DNA from: Haloactinopolyspora alba
GTDB taxonomy: Bacteria > Actinomycetota > Actinomycetes > Jiangellales > Jiangellaceae
Reading direction: 5' to 3'
Assembly (NCBI RefSeq): GCF_003014555.1
Contig: NZ_PYGE01000001.1
Coordinates: 496,001-560,000, forward strand
Length of the DNA stretch: 64,000 bases
The notes under the pieces were generated by a model. That model was not told the origin of the DNA, searched no databases, and saw nothing but the letters and a program-made list of their open reading frames with translations. Position numbers and translations under genes: made by a program. Of this stretch, positions 7,435 through 16,618 are shown one piece after another (the first letter of the stretch is position 1; each line of letters opens with the position of its first letter).

Positions 7435-9930
7435 ATGCCTCCGAGCGCACGGTTCGCCCCCGGTCCCCGCACCCTTCTCGCCCTCGCCACCGCCGCTGCC
7501 ACGGTCACCCTTCCGCTGGTCGCCCAAGCAGCCGAGCCCACCAACCCCGCCCAGCAAGACACCGCCCCACCCGCCGAGCAGATCCACATCAACGGCCAAG
7601 ACCCCGGCCGCACGTTCGACGGCGTCGGCGCCCTCAGCGCCAGCTCGTCGCGCCTGCTGGTCGACTATCCGGAGCCGGAGCGCAGCCAGATCCTCGACTA
7701 CCTGTTCAAGCCCAACTACGGCGCCAACCTGCAGACCCTCAAGGTCGAGATCGGCGGCGACACCAACTCGACGTCCGGCGCGGAGCCGAGCCACATGCGC
7801 ACCCCCACGGACCTCGACTGCAACCGCGGCTTCGAGTGGTGGCTCATGCACGAGGCCAAGGAGCGCAACCCGGACATCAAGCTGTACGGCCTCGTCTGGG
7901 GCCTGCCGGGCTGGGTGGACAAGTGGACTCAGGAGCACGTCGACTATCTGGTCGAATGGCTCGGCTGCGCCGAACAGCAGGGTCTGACCATCGACTATCT
8001 CGGCGGCGGCAACGAGAGCGGCGCGCTTCACCACGGCGACTTCTTCGTCAAGCTCGACCAAGCCCTCGAAGCCGAACACCCCGACGTCAAGATCGTCGCC
8101 GACGACGACCACCGCCCGCCGAACTACTGGGGCATCGCGTCGCGACTCACCGACAACGAAGCCTTCCGCGACGCCGTCGACATCGTCGGCGTGCACACGA
8201 TCTGCGGCTGGCGCTCGCCGTACCGAAGCTGCGCCAGCAGTGACGAGGCGAAGGCCCTGGACAAGCCGTTGTGGATCAGCGAGCAGAGCAGCCAGGACGC
8301 GCAGTCCGGCGCCGCACCGCTGGCCCGCGCCATGACCCGTTCGTACATCGATTCGCGCACGACGGCGATGTTCAACTGGTCGATGATGGCCGGCTTCTAC
8401 AGCACGGTCCGCACCGCCGGCACCGGTCTGATGCTGGCGCAGCAGCCGTGGTCGGGCTACTACGAGCTCGGCGCGGGCATGTGGGTCGACGCGCACGTCA
8501 CGCAGTTCACCGAACCGGGCTGGCGCTACATTGACAGCGCCAGCGGCTACCTGGACAGTGGCGCCAGCTACACCACGCTCCGCGACCCGGACTCCGGCGA
8601 CTACACCATGCTGGTCGAGACGGTCGACGCCGACGGCCCCACCACGCTCGACGTCGACGTCACCGGCGGGCTGTCCGACGGCGACGTGCACGTCTGGTCG
8701 ACCGAGGTGAAGTCACCCGACGACGGCGACTGGTTCGTCCAGCAGGGCGCAACCACGCCCGCCGACGGTGCCTACTCCGTCACCCTCGAGCCGGGTCGTA
8801 TGTACACGCTCAGCACGACCACCGGGCAGCACAAGGGCTCCGCGACCCCGGACGCCGGGCGAGACGAGCACATGGACCTGCCGCACGCGGAGGACTTCGA
8901 AGGGCTCGGCGAGCACGAGACCGCGCCGTACTTCGCCGACCTCGAAGGCGCCTTCGAGCCGGCCGACTGCGGCGGCGACCGCGACGGCACCTGCTACCGC
9001 CAGGTGATCACCGAGCACCCGGTGTGCTGGCACTGCGGCTCCCTCCCGGACATGCCGACGACGGTGATGGGCGACCCGCAGTGGTGGGGCGACTACGAGA
9101 TCACCACCGACGCGATGCTCGAGGAGCCGGGCTTCGTTGAACTCGTCGGCCGGTCCGAGACACACACCCGGGAGACACACCCGGGCTACCACCTCCGTGT
9201 CGACGACGCCGGGCAATGGCGCCTCTACGCCGAGGACGCCTACGGCGCGGAGACCGACCTGGCCAGCGGGACGACGGCGACGCCGTTCGGCCTGGACACG
9301 TGGCACGAGCTCACGCTGCGCTTCACCGACGACCAGATCGTCGTGGCCATCGACGGCGACGTACTCGCGCGGGTCAGCGACGGCACGCACACCACCGGCA
9401 TGGTGGGCCTCGGCGTCAGCCCGTACCAGCGGGCCCAGTTCGACGACGTCGAGATCACCCCGACGGAGAAGGCGCCCCGGTTCGTCCCGCACGAAACAAT
9501 GACGGCGAGCGCGTCCAGCACCCACGAAGGCCTGTTCGACCACCACTTCTACAGCCCGGACCGCGCGATCGACGGCCGTCCGGAGACGATGTGGGGCTCG
9601 GAGTGGGACCCGAAGGCTCCGCTGCCGCAGTCGATCACGCTCGAATTGGACCGACCGCGCGCCATCCACGGCCTCACCTACCAGCCGCGGCTGGACACGT
9701 ACCGCAACGAGAACTGGGGCAACATCACCGGCTACACCGTCTCCACCAGCCTCGACGGTGAGAACTTCACCGAGGTCAGCTCCGGAACCTGGCCGGTGAA
9801 CACCGCGACCAAGACCGACACCTGGTCGCGGCCGCACCCGGCGAAGTACGTGCGGCTGACGGCGACGTCGGGAGTGGACGGTATCGCCGTCATCGGTGAG
9901 CTCGATCTGGCAGCCGCCCCACTGCGCTGA
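7435..9930 (+). CDS. Secreted GH59 galactocerebrosidase-like glycosidase with C-terminal F5/8 (discoidin) domain
   Basis: 831 residues from ATG 7435, chosen because GGGAG lies 8 bases upstream; GTG 7417 and ATG 7420 are in frame but have no such site. A signal peptide runs to about AQAAEP. The N-terminal half matches the GALC family: RTFDGVGALSASSSRLL, the LFKPNYGA segment, and EIGGDTNSTSG. Likely acid/base Glu194 (GGGNES) and nucleophile Glu283 (WISEQSS). A beta-sandwich/lectin-like part follows, then a discoidin-type domain from about residue 690 with carbohydrate-binding character. Known GH59 enzymes cleave terminal beta-galactosyl bonds such as those of galactosylceramide; in a soil actinobacterium plant or fungal galactosyl conjugates are plausible targets. 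No partner genes flank it. Confidence 0.85.
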   Translation: MPPSARFAPGPRTLLALATAAATVTLPLVAQAAEPTNPAQQDTAPPAEQIHINGQDPGRTFDGVGALSASSSRLLVDYPEPERSQILDYLFKPNYGANLQTLKVEIGGDTNSTSGAEPSHMRTPTDLDCNRGFEWWLMHEAKERNPDIKLYGLVWGLPGWVDKWTQEHVDYLVEWLGCAEQQGLTIDYLGGGNESGALHHGDFFVKLDQALEAEHPDVKIVADDDHRPPNYWGIASRLTDNEAFRDAVDIVGVHTICGWRSPYRSCASSDEAKALDKPLWISEQSSQDAQSGAAPLARAMTRSYIDSRTTAMFNWSMMAGFYSTVRTAGTGLMLAQQPWSGYYELGAGMWVDAHVTQFTEPGWRYIDSASGYLDSGASYTTLRDPDSGDYTMLVETVDADGPTTLDVDVTGGLSDGDVHVWSTEVKSPDDGDWFVQQGATTPADGAYSVTLEPGRMYTLSTTTGQHKGSATPDAGRDEHMDLPHAEDFEGLGEHETAPYFADLEGAFEPADCGGDRDGTCYRQVITEHPVCWHCGSLPDMPTTVMGDPQWWGDYEITTDAMLEEPGFVELVGRSETHTRETHPGYHLRVDDAGQWRLYAEDAYGAETDLASGTTATPFGLDTWHELTLRFTDDQIVVAIDGDVLARVSDGTHTTGMVGLGVSPYQRAQFDDVEITPTEKAPRFVPHETMTASASSTHEGLFDHHFYSPDRAIDGRPETMWGSEWDPKAPLPQSITLELDRPRAIHGLTYQPRLDTYRNENWGNITGYTVSTSLDGENFTEVSSGTWPVNTATKTDTWSRPHPAKYVRLTATSGVDGIAVIGELDLAAAPLR

Positions 9931-9957
9931 ACCCAGGCGCATACCGGTGGACGCACG

Positions 9958-9985
9958 CAGGACCCGGCCCTCGGGTCGGGTCCTG
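9958..9985 (+). terminator. Hairpin after the GH59 gene
   Basis: A perfect 9-bp stem (CAGGACCCG with CGGGTCCTG) encloses a 10-base loop, 28 bases after the stop codon of the glycosidase gene. There is no T-run, as is common for actinobacterial terminators. Confidence 0.55.
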
Positions 9986-10206
9986 TCGCTCCACCGAGAG
10001 TCGCTGCGACTACGCCAGTAGCGCAACGACCTGCTCGAGGACATCGAGACCAGCGAAACACCCGGAGGTGACGACCGCGCCCTTGGCGAGACCTTTGCCC
10101 AGTGGGCGCACGTCCTCGTAGATCACTGTCATCACGGCGGTGTGTTCCCGGAGACGGCGCAACGCGCGAAGTGTCCAGCACTCCGGCACGTCACCGTCGC
10201 CATGCC

Positions 10207-10269
10207 TGTTACAGCGGTGCATCGGCCCTCCAGACCTACTGGCGGAGGCTCACGAGAGCCGCTGTAACA
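10207..10269. repeat. 11-bp inverted repeat with 41-bp spacer
   Basis: TGTTACAGCGG at 10207-10217 and its exact complement CCGCTGTAACA at 10259-10269. The right arm overlaps a short odd palindrome GCTGT-A-ACAGC. Related GCTGTAACA and TACAGCGGTGC words recur near 10413 and 10453. No transposase is nearby; function unknown. Confidence 0.5.
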
Positions 10270-10438
10270 GCCGCTCGCGAACCACCTGGGTGGCTACATC
10301 GAGCGACAATCTCTGATGTAGTTGTCCGATCATCGTGACTGGCGCATCACTGCTCGTCAACGCATTGCTCGCCGAACTGTTGCCGCCTAGGCTGGTGTGC
10401 GCTGGTGGAGGTGCTGTAACACCCGTGAAGCTGGCAGA

Positions 10439-10480
10439 CCCCGGCGCGTGGCTACAGCGGTGCCGCGCCGGGGTTCTTTG
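10439..10480 (+). terminator. GC-rich hairpin followed by TTCTTT
   Basis: An 11-bp perfect stem, ACCCCGGCGCG at 10439-10449 with CGCGCCGGGGT at 10465-10475, followed by TCTTT. This fits an intrinsic terminator on the plus strand, but no gene ends just upstream, so the transcript it would end is unknown. Confidence 0.5.
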
Positions 10481-10588
10481 CGCACGAACTCACGGTTTCT
10501 CGACCGAGCGATTATCGCCGCACGCGGCGGCGATATCGGGAGACGAGTTCCCGTCCAGCTGATCAGCCCGGTGATGGCAGGGGTATCC

Positions 10589-11302
10589 ATGACTGATCAC
10601 GTGCTTGGAGTCGATGCGTGCCGCGCCGGTTGGGTCGGCATCAGCCTTGTCGGCGACGACGTCCGAGGCTGGTTCGCGACCACGATCGCTGATCTTGTGC
10701 ACAACGTCAGCGCCGATGGCAGACCACGTGTCGTGGCCATCGACATCCCGATCGGGCTTCCGACCAACGGCCCCCGGGAGGCGGACCGGCTGGCGCGCGA
10801 GCTCCTCGGCCCGCGTCGGTCAGCAGTCTTCACCACTCTCGTCCGCGCAGCGTACGAGGCGATCGATTTCCGAGCAGCCAATCAGGCGCAAGTGGCGGCT
10901 ACCTCAAAGGGCACGACCCAACAGGGCTGGGCTTTACGACACAAGGTTCTCGAAGTCGATCGCTGGCTGGACAAGGGCGGACCGGACACTGGTGGCGACG
11001 ACGAGACCACTGTCGTCGAGTGCCATCCGGAAGTCTCGTTCGCCGCAATGAACGGTGATTCACCGGTGTCAGCCCCGAAGAAGACGTGGTCGGGCCATTA
11101 CCAGCGCCGTGAACTCCTGGCCGCCAACGCAGTCGTCGTCCCCGACGAGCTCGGCGACGCCGGCCGCAGGGCGGGCATGGACGACGTGCTCGATGCGGCG
11201 GCAGCCGCATGGACCGCTCGGCGCGTCGCCCGCGGCGAGGCTGCGTCAATACCCGAAACACCGGAACGGTTCGGCAATCGCCTTGCGGCCATCGTCTGCT
11301 GA
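10589..11302 (+). CDS. DUF429 family protein (predicted RNase H-like fold)
   Basis: 237 residues. The start ATG 10589 is placed so the protein opens with HVLGVDACRAGWVGI, the conserved first strand of DUF429 carrying the acidic GVD motif, with AGGGGT a few bases upstream. AIDIPIGLP, GPRRSAVF and VECHPEVSF follow, all typical of the family, and ETPERF near the end. The family is predicted to share the RNase H-like nuclease fold, but no reaction is established. The gene stands alone between the repeat-rich gap and a leftward gene. Confidence 0.8.
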   Translation: MTDHVLGVDACRAGWVGISLVGDDVRGWFATTIADLVHNVSADGRPRVVAIDIPIGLPTNGPREADRLARELLGPRRSAVFTTLVRAAYEAIDFRAANQAQVAATSKGTTQQGWALRHKVLEVDRWLDKGGPDTGGDDETTVVECHPEVSFAAMNGDSPVSAPKKTWSGHYQRRELLAANAVVVPDELGDAGRRAGMDDVLDAAAAAWTARRVARGEAASIPETPERFGNRLAAIVC

Positions 11303-11364
11303 AGCGTCAGTAGTGCCACGACCTGTACGAGCGGATTCTCGAGGTCAGCTCACGGCCCCGGCGA

Positions 11365-12801
11365 TTACCCCACTGTGGGCACGATTCGGCCGCTCGGCAA
11401 CTCAATGCGCCCCCTACGAGTCGTGTAGTCCCTGCCGCTCCGGTATCGAACACTCACCTCGGCATGATCGTCACCAACCGCCGCCAACCTGACCTCGTCA
11501 CACACCGCGTCACCCTGATCGGCCGACTCCGTGACGAACGCCGCCAACTCGGCGGGATCGACAGCGGTCAACGGCAGTAATCGACGTTCTCGGTACTCCT
11601 GCCGGTACCACAGCAGGTGGAAAGGGCCTGCGGGCACGCAACCGTACTCGCCCGGACCTTCGTCACCCAAGAGTTCGACGGCGACGCACGCCCCCACCAT
11701 GAAGACCTTCAGCACGTCGGTGCTGGCGATCAGTTCCTCGATCGCGGCCCAGACCACGCCGAGGTCAGCCGCGCTCCCGGCGTCGATCGGCCGCTCCGCT
11801 GGCTCGGCGAGCGTCTCGAGCGCTTCGGAAAGCTGCTCCGGCCGGGCCAGACGCAACGCGTGATCCAAGACCGACCCTCTGACTAGCGAGACCGCCGAGA
11901 TCGTGAGCTTCTGTAGCACAGCGGCGATCCGCCGCGCTTGACCATCAGTCCACCGAGGCAGGTCGAAAATGCCGGGGCCGCAACAGTGATACGGCCTGTA
12001 CGCGGCAACAGCGCGAGCGACCTCAGGGCTCACAGCGAACAGTTCAACCTGGAACGGGTCGTCGCCCAGAAAGATCGTGATGTGACCATCGCGTTCCACG
12101 TCCCACCACCGCCCGCGAAGCTCAAGCACCTGATCACCGGAGCCCCAGCACCGACGGAGCGAACCCGCGATCGAGTATCGGTGCGCTTCACCCCAGATGA
12201 GGTCGACCTCATGAACGTCACCCTGATACCCAACCGAGTACACCATCCAGGGCCCGGGCCCGAACGACACCTCTCCCGGTGGAAGCGTTCGTTCACCGAG
12301 CTCGTACTCGAGTTCACGCAAGTACGCCTCGGCATCGTCCGCGTCGTCGAAGGACATCAGCCACAACGGTGCGGTGAGATCGGGCGAGAGCTTCCGGCGG
12401 GCCTGTTGAGCCAACGTCGCCAGTCGATCGGCTTGTGCGTCCGTCCAGCTCGCGAGCTCGATGACGCCCTCATCGGTCGGGCGGCCGTCGCGAAGCAGCT
12501 CCTCGACGACGGCGGCCACACGTGGCGTGGTCGGAGCGAGCTGGATGCTCCACGGGCAACGGCCTTCCGTGCGCCACGACAGATGCGGCGAGACGCCGTG
12601 CCACTGTGGCAGACCGTCCAACCGACGATCCTCGGGCCAGTCCCAGCGTGAACCGACAACCCGCGTGACGCTGCCGGCGTCGAGCGGTCCGCGAACGACG
12701 TCGACGAAGACACGAGCCTGCCCGCCGTACTCGCCCTCCGACGAGATCAGGAACGGCCCGTCTCCCAGCGTCGTCGGGTCAACTGACTGCCCCATGATCA
12801 C
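11365..12801 (-). CDS. Hypothetical protein of 478 residues
   Basis: No family recognised. The protein is soluble-looking, without signal peptide or membrane segment, and has several Trp-rich stretches (HGVSPHLSWRTEG, GRWWDVERDGHITIFLGDDPF). Two blocks beginning WTDAQADRL and WTDGQARRI, each followed by a helix, suggest an internal duplication (about residues 117 and 281). ATG at 12801 or 12795 could be the start. Its C-terminal end SGRDYTTRRGRIELPSGR reads like a beta-hairpin rich region seen in immunity or SMI1-like proteins, but that is weak. Neighbours are accessory genes. Confidence 0.6.
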   Translation of the reverse strand: MIMGQSVDPTTLGDGPFLISSEGEYGGQARVFVDVVRGPLDAGSVTRVVGSRWDWPEDRRLDGLPQWHGVSPHLSWRTEGRCPWSIQLAPTTPRVAAVVEELLRDGRPTDEGVIELASWTDAQADRLATLAQQARRKLSPDLTAPLWLMSFDDADDAEAYLRELEYELGERTLPPGEVSFGPGPWMVYSVGYQGDVHEVDLIWGEAHRYSIAGSLRRCWGSGDQVLELRGRWWDVERDGHITIFLGDDPFQVELFAVSPEVARAVAAYRPYHCCGPGIFDLPRWTDGQARRIAAVLQKLTISAVSLVRGSVLDHALRLARPEQLSEALETLAEPAERPIDAGSAADLGVVWAAIEELIASTDVLKVFMVGACVAVELLGDEGPGEYGCVPAGPFHLLWYRQEYRERRLLPLTAVDPAELAAFVTESADQGDAVCDEVRLAAVGDDHAEVSVRYRSGRDYTTRRGRIELPSGRIVPTVG

Positions 12802-12989
12802 GCAGTCACACTAACAACGCTGAACACCGCCGAGGCGACGACGGTTCCGTTGACGAGTGCTTCACCGATCAGCCACAAAGCTCTACAGAGCTCTTAGTCA
12901 CAGCCACCACGTTCGCAGCACTTACAAGCGACGAGCGCTCACCACGGCTCGAAGCACCCCGACGCGACGTCACCGCCCAGGAGGCGAAT

Positions 12990-14291
12990 GTGGTTCCACC
13001 ACCAGACGAGGACTACCGGCGACGAATCCAGTTCGTGCAGCGCCTATCGGTCCGCGACCCCGATGAGTATCTGCTCTTCTGTTCCCAGGTCGCGCGCGCC
13101 GCCGAGACGGACGAGCTGCCCGAGCACATGCGCGAACTCCGCGACGATCTCGCCCAGTGCATCCGGAACTCGTCGCACCGTCCATTGACCCTGGACACGC
13201 CACAATGGACCAACGACGAGTGGATGCGTGACCTGTGGTTCGACATCTTCGGCCCCGAACCTGCACCTGGCGATCCGTACCCGGTACCTGGTGACGCTTG
13301 GGGTTTCACCCGGCGGACGACCGCGATGCGGGCCCTGGCGTCGCATGGCATGCGTCCCGATTGCGACATCGACGAGCAGACGACGACGTGGTGCCGTACA
13401 CACCGCCTCGACCGCGATCATCTGACGGCCGCTCACGAAACCGCTGCCGGTGTCGCCGCCCCCGAGGTCGGCGACTACCGACCCGAACCGCCCGGATACC
13501 GAGATCGGCTCAGCCGCCGTGTCGAGGAAGGAGCACGTCATGCCATGCCCGGCGAGGAATGGTACACGGGCGAAAGTGACCTATCCACACTCCTCGAAGC
13601 GGATGATCACGACGTGTGGTGGACGGAGGCGAAACGCCTCCAGACCATCGTCGACGAAGCGGCCACCATCCTGAAGGTCGACAGTCCCGAGGTCTTGCAC
13701 CTGTGCCCGGACGAGCCGCTCGATCGGAAGGATGCCAAATGTGGAAGCCCGGCAATGCTGCGCATGACCCGCGCGAAGAAACGACGACATCGGCGGCACG
13801 TTCCTCGGCGCTTTCAGCTCGTGCTCGCGCGGCAGGTCGCCGCGCAGCCGGACTCCGTGGCTCGAGGGATCATCGGGCACGAGATGGCGCATGCAGCCAG
13901 GTTCCATCCCCGAGACCGGATCCGCCGCCGAGCGCTCGTCGGCGGTACCTACGTCGCCACCGTGGTCATCCTCACGGTGATCCAGGAACTGTTCTCGCTG
14001 ACCTTTCCGCAGTCGATCCCCATCGTCATTCCCAGTATGGTGGCGCTGGTCGCGTGGCACAGCTGGAGAAGGCGCCGGGAGGAGCTCGCCTGTGACGTGC
14101 TCGCGGCATCCATCGGCATGCCGATCACGACCGAAGCGGCAGCGTGGATAGCGGACAACTACACCGGTCACGTACCGACAGGACTCCGCTGGCTTGTCGC
14201 GCCACTACGAGAACATCCGCCGTGGCAGACGCGTCTCGAAGCGATCCGGCAGGCGACGCCGTCTCCGGAGCATGAGGCGCCCCGGGTTTGA
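12990..14291 (+). CDS. M48-type zinc metallopeptidase fused to an N-terminal immunity-like domain
   Basis: 433 residues from GTG 12990 with AGGAGG at 12979-12984. The zinc-binding HEMAH is at residues 297-301 and a second ligand region ELACD at 365-369, the layout of M48 (HtpX/Ste24-like) membrane peptidases. Two hydrophobic spans at about 315-332 and 341-357 lie between them. Residues 1 to about 150 form a separate domain with DEW and GPEPAPGDPYPVP (near 88-100), clearly homologous to the small protein encoded at 19870-20418. A CxC-rich patch (Cys239, Cys251) precedes the peptidase core. Substrate unknown; the shared domain ties it to the toxin/immunity-like cassette 6 kb away. Confidence 0.8.
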   Translation: MVPPPDEDYRRRIQFVQRLSVRDPDEYLLFCSQVARAAETDELPEHMRELRDDLAQCIRNSSHRPLTLDTPQWTNDEWMRDLWFDIFGPEPAPGDPYPVPGDAWGFTRRTTAMRALASHGMRPDCDIDEQTTTWCRTHRLDRDHLTAAHETAAGVAAPEVGDYRPEPPGYRDRLSRRVEEGARHAMPGEEWYTGESDLSTLLEADDHDVWWTEAKRLQTIVDEAATILKVDSPEVLHLCPDEPLDRKDAKCGSPAMLRMTRAKKRRHRRHVPRRFQLVLARQVAAQPDSVARGIIGHEMAHAARFHPRDRIRRRALVGGTYVATVVILTVIQELFSLTFPQSIPIVIPSMVALVAWHSWRRRREELACDVLAASIGMPITTEAAAWIADNYTGHVPTGLRWLVAPLREHPPWQTRLEAIRQATPSPEHEAPRV

Positions 14292-14473
14292 TGCCGCGAC
14301 CGGATCGGTCGGCTTCCGATCGACACCGGAAGGCTCGTTCGAGCGCGCCGAGTCGTCACGATTCGGCCTCATCTGGCCCTGTTCGCTCTGGATACGCCCT
14401 GCATGTCTGGCCAGAGTTCCGGGAAGGGTCCTAGCATGATCGACGGGGTGGGGACTGCTGTGGAGGGGTGGCC

Positions 14474-15385
14474 ATGGCCGGAGGCCGTGATCAACTCGGT
14501 CCGCTGGAACGCGTGACACGGGTGGTGGTTGCGTTGATCGCAGCCGAACCGAAGGGCGTACCGGCGGCGCGATTGCTGCGGATCGCCGATTTCGGCGGCG
14601 ATCCGGCGCATCATCAGCGCCGGTTGACGCGGCTGGTCGAGGAGCTCAACCGAGCCGGGTGGGACATCCGTAGCACCGCGCTGCGCGGGCAGAACGCGGT
14701 CTACCGCGCCTTCACCCGGGACAACCGGCTGCGGGTCCGGCTGAACCCCGAGCAGCAGGCCGAGCTGGCTCGCGCCGCGCTGATCGCCGGCGACACGGTG
14801 TTCGCCGACCGCCTGGGCATCGAGTCGACCCAGCTGCCGCAGATCCCCAAGCTGCACTCACCGGCGGTCCGCGGCACCGACGATGCGCTGAACAAGGTGC
14901 TGCACGCCCTCGAGTACCACTGCCTGCTGCACTTCACCTACAAGCAGCAGCCACGCGTGGTGCATCCGCATTTCGTCCAGCCGGGCACGTCCGGGTGGCA
15001 CCTGATCGGGCACGAGGACGGCGGCGCCGTCGAAAAGCAGTTCGTCACCGACCGCATGACCGCCGTCACCATCGACCATCCGGGCACCGCGCGACCGCAC
15101 GACGAGCCGCACCGTGCCGAGCTCGACCCGCTGACGTGGGCGGTCGACCCGCCGACGGACGTCGTGGTCGAGACGACGCCCGAGCACCGCGCCCGGGTGG
15201 AGATGCTGCTGGGCAGTCGGGTGTTCTCGGAGGTCGACGACGACGTCGTCCGGCTGACCGTGCCGGTGACGCACCGTGCGGCCTTCCGGGACCGGATCTA
15301 CGAACTCGGCCGCCTCGTGCGGATCGTGGAGCCGGCGGAGGTGCGAGACGAGCTCGTCGCCGAGCTGGCCACGCTGGCGGAGTAG
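14474..15385 (+). CDS. WYL-domain transcriptional regulator, first of a tandem pair
   Basis: 303 residues from ATG 14474, with GGAGGGG just upstream. An N-terminal winged-helix segment (ERVTRVVVALIAAEP, then a recognition region to about residue 75) is followed by a WYL-type domain: the segment ALEYHCLLHFTYKQ, a GWHLIGHE strand where the family has its WYL turn, and a C-terminal WCX extension with VTHRAAFRDRIYELG. WYL proteins sense nucleotides or single-stranded DNA and regulate stress or defence genes. It precedes a second WYL gene by 7 bp, like PafB and PafC, the mycobacterial DNA-damage activators, but no proteasome genes are near. The target is unknown. Confidence 0.8.
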   Translation: MAGGRDQLGPLERVTRVVVALIAAEPKGVPAARLLRIADFGGDPAHHQRRLTRLVEELNRAGWDIRSTALRGQNAVYRAFTRDNRLRVRLNPEQQAELARAALIAGDTVFADRLGIESTQLPQIPKLHSPAVRGTDDALNKVLHALEYHCLLHFTYKQQPRVVHPHFVQPGTSGWHLIGHEDGGAVEKQFVTDRMTAVTIDHPGTARPHDEPHRAELDPLTWAVDPPTDVVVETTPEHRARVEMLLGSRVFSEVDDDVVRLTVPVTHRAAFRDRIYELGRLVRIVEPAEVRDELVAELATLAE

Positions 15386-15392
15386 AGCCGCC

Positions 15393-16391
15393 GTGGCTGC
15401 GTCTCCAGAGTACGTCCGGCGCTTCGACCGGGTGACGCGTGCGCTGCGGATCCTGACGATGTATCCGGACGGGTTGCCGTTGAGCCGGCTCGCCACCGAG
15501 CTCGACGTGGACGAGGCAACGCTGCGCGAGGAGATCGTGGCGTTCTACCGCGCCGACATCGATCCGGCGTTCGATCCGGACTCGTTCAGGCAGGTCCGCA
15601 TCGAGTTCGTCGGCCCGGACGGCGAACCGGACGAGGTCGATCCGGCCGAGGCGGAGATCGTCCGCGCGTCCACCGAACAGCCGGCCGCCGAGATCGGCGT
15701 GGTGCACACGTCGCCGGCCGAGCTCGCCAACGTCTACCGCGCCGGGCACGCGCTGCTGTCCGTCGAGCCGGAGAACACCGTGCTGCACGACGCCTTGAGC
15801 GCACTCGGCGACACCGTGCTGCGGGGCATCCGCCCGAGCGACGACCACTGGAAGGCGGAGCTGGCCGGCATGCTGCTCGAAGCGATCGAACGGCAGCGGC
15901 GGGTCCGGATCACCTACCTGCCGGTCTGGGGCGGCGGAACGCACGACCGGATCATCGCGCCGTACCGGCTGCTGTGTACCCGCAGCGGCTGGGAGGTCGA
16001 AGCCGCGGAGTCCACCGACGACGGCGACGTTCTCGGCACGTACCTGCTCACCAGCATCCGCGAGGCGACGATCCTGGACGAGCCGTTCGACCGTCCCGCC
16101 GATCTCGACCAGCGCATCCGCGAACACCGCCGCGAGCACGAGGTGGACGTCGTCGTCCCGCAGGACTACCGCTGGGTCGCCGACCGTTTCGCGGAGAGCT
16201 CGGAGGTCGTCGCCGAGGACGAGGCGTCGGTGAAGTTGCGCGCCCGCATGCGCACGCCCGTCGAGCAGCGCCTGGGTGTGCTGTTGCTGGTGGCGGGGCC
16301 GAACGCGTTCGTCACGGCGCCGGGCGAGCTCGCCACCGCCGGGCGGGATCTCGCGCGCGACCTGCTGGACCACCACCGGCAAGCCGGCTGA
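15393..16391 (+). CDS. WYL-domain transcriptional regulator, second of a tandem pair
   Basis: 332 residues from GTG 15393; earlier in-frame codons lie inside the preceding gene and read as nonsense. Residues 1-60 form a winged helix (RFDRVTRALRILTMYPDGLPLSRLA). The WYL part includes AIERQRRVRITYLPVWGGG and APYRLLCTRSGWEVEAAE, where the usual WYL is replaced by WEV, and a C-terminal extension ending with LDHHRQAG. Spacing of 7 bp from the first gene implies one mRNA and probably a heteromeric regulator in the manner of PafBC. The two proteins are divergent from each other, not a recent duplication. Confidence 0.8.
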   Translation: MAASPEYVRRFDRVTRALRILTMYPDGLPLSRLATELDVDEATLREEIVAFYRADIDPAFDPDSFRQVRIEFVGPDGEPDEVDPAEAEIVRASTEQPAAEIGVVHTSPAELANVYRAGHALLSVEPENTVLHDALSALGDTVLRGIRPSDDHWKAELAGMLLEAIERQRRVRITYLPVWGGGTHDRIIAPYRLLCTRSGWEVEAAESTDDGDVLGTYLLTSIREATILDEPFDRPADLDQRIREHRREHEVDVVVPQDYRWVADRFAESSEVVAEDEASVKLRARMRTPVEQRLGVLLLVAGPNAFVTAPGELATAGRDLARDLLDHHRQAG

Positions 16392-16618
16392 TCACGAACA
16401 CACGGCTCGTACCCGGCCGAGTCGCCGTGAACGGGTGACCCCGTCGATCACTCTCGAGCGGCTACTGGCCGACCAGCGGTTGCAGCGCGTGTCAGTGAGC
16501 GGCCACGCCACCTTGATCGACGCCGTCATCGCACAGTTGGATCCCCGCTCGGTGCAACGCTACGACGGTCGACCGAATGGTTCCCGCACTCGACCGCAGC
16601 CTGGGTCGAGCGCGACGG

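Larger units (their letters stand above)
9986..10588. other. About 600-bp gap without a recognisable gene
   Basis: No frame here resembles a known family. A 70-codon leftward frame (10010-10222) is open but has no start context or homology I recognise. The stretch holds an 11-bp inverted repeat at 10207-10217/10259-10269 (TGTTACAGCGG and its complement) and two further GCTGTAACA or TACAGCGGTGC copies near 10413 and 10453, then a strong hairpin at 10439-10475. It looks like a former gene border rich in small repeats. Confidence 0.4.

Noticed and set aside
9958-10480. Hairpins as tRNA genes
   Set aside because: No anticodon arm, T-loop TTC or acceptor geometry; they are plain stem-loops.
14474-16391. 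WYL pair as the canonical pafBC of the proteasome locus
   Set aside because: No pup, prcA/B, dop or arc genes on either side in the window.
16437-16618. Short GTG frame before the dehydrogenase gene as a real gene
   Set aside because: It runs into the opposite-strand gene and shows no known domain; at most a remnant.
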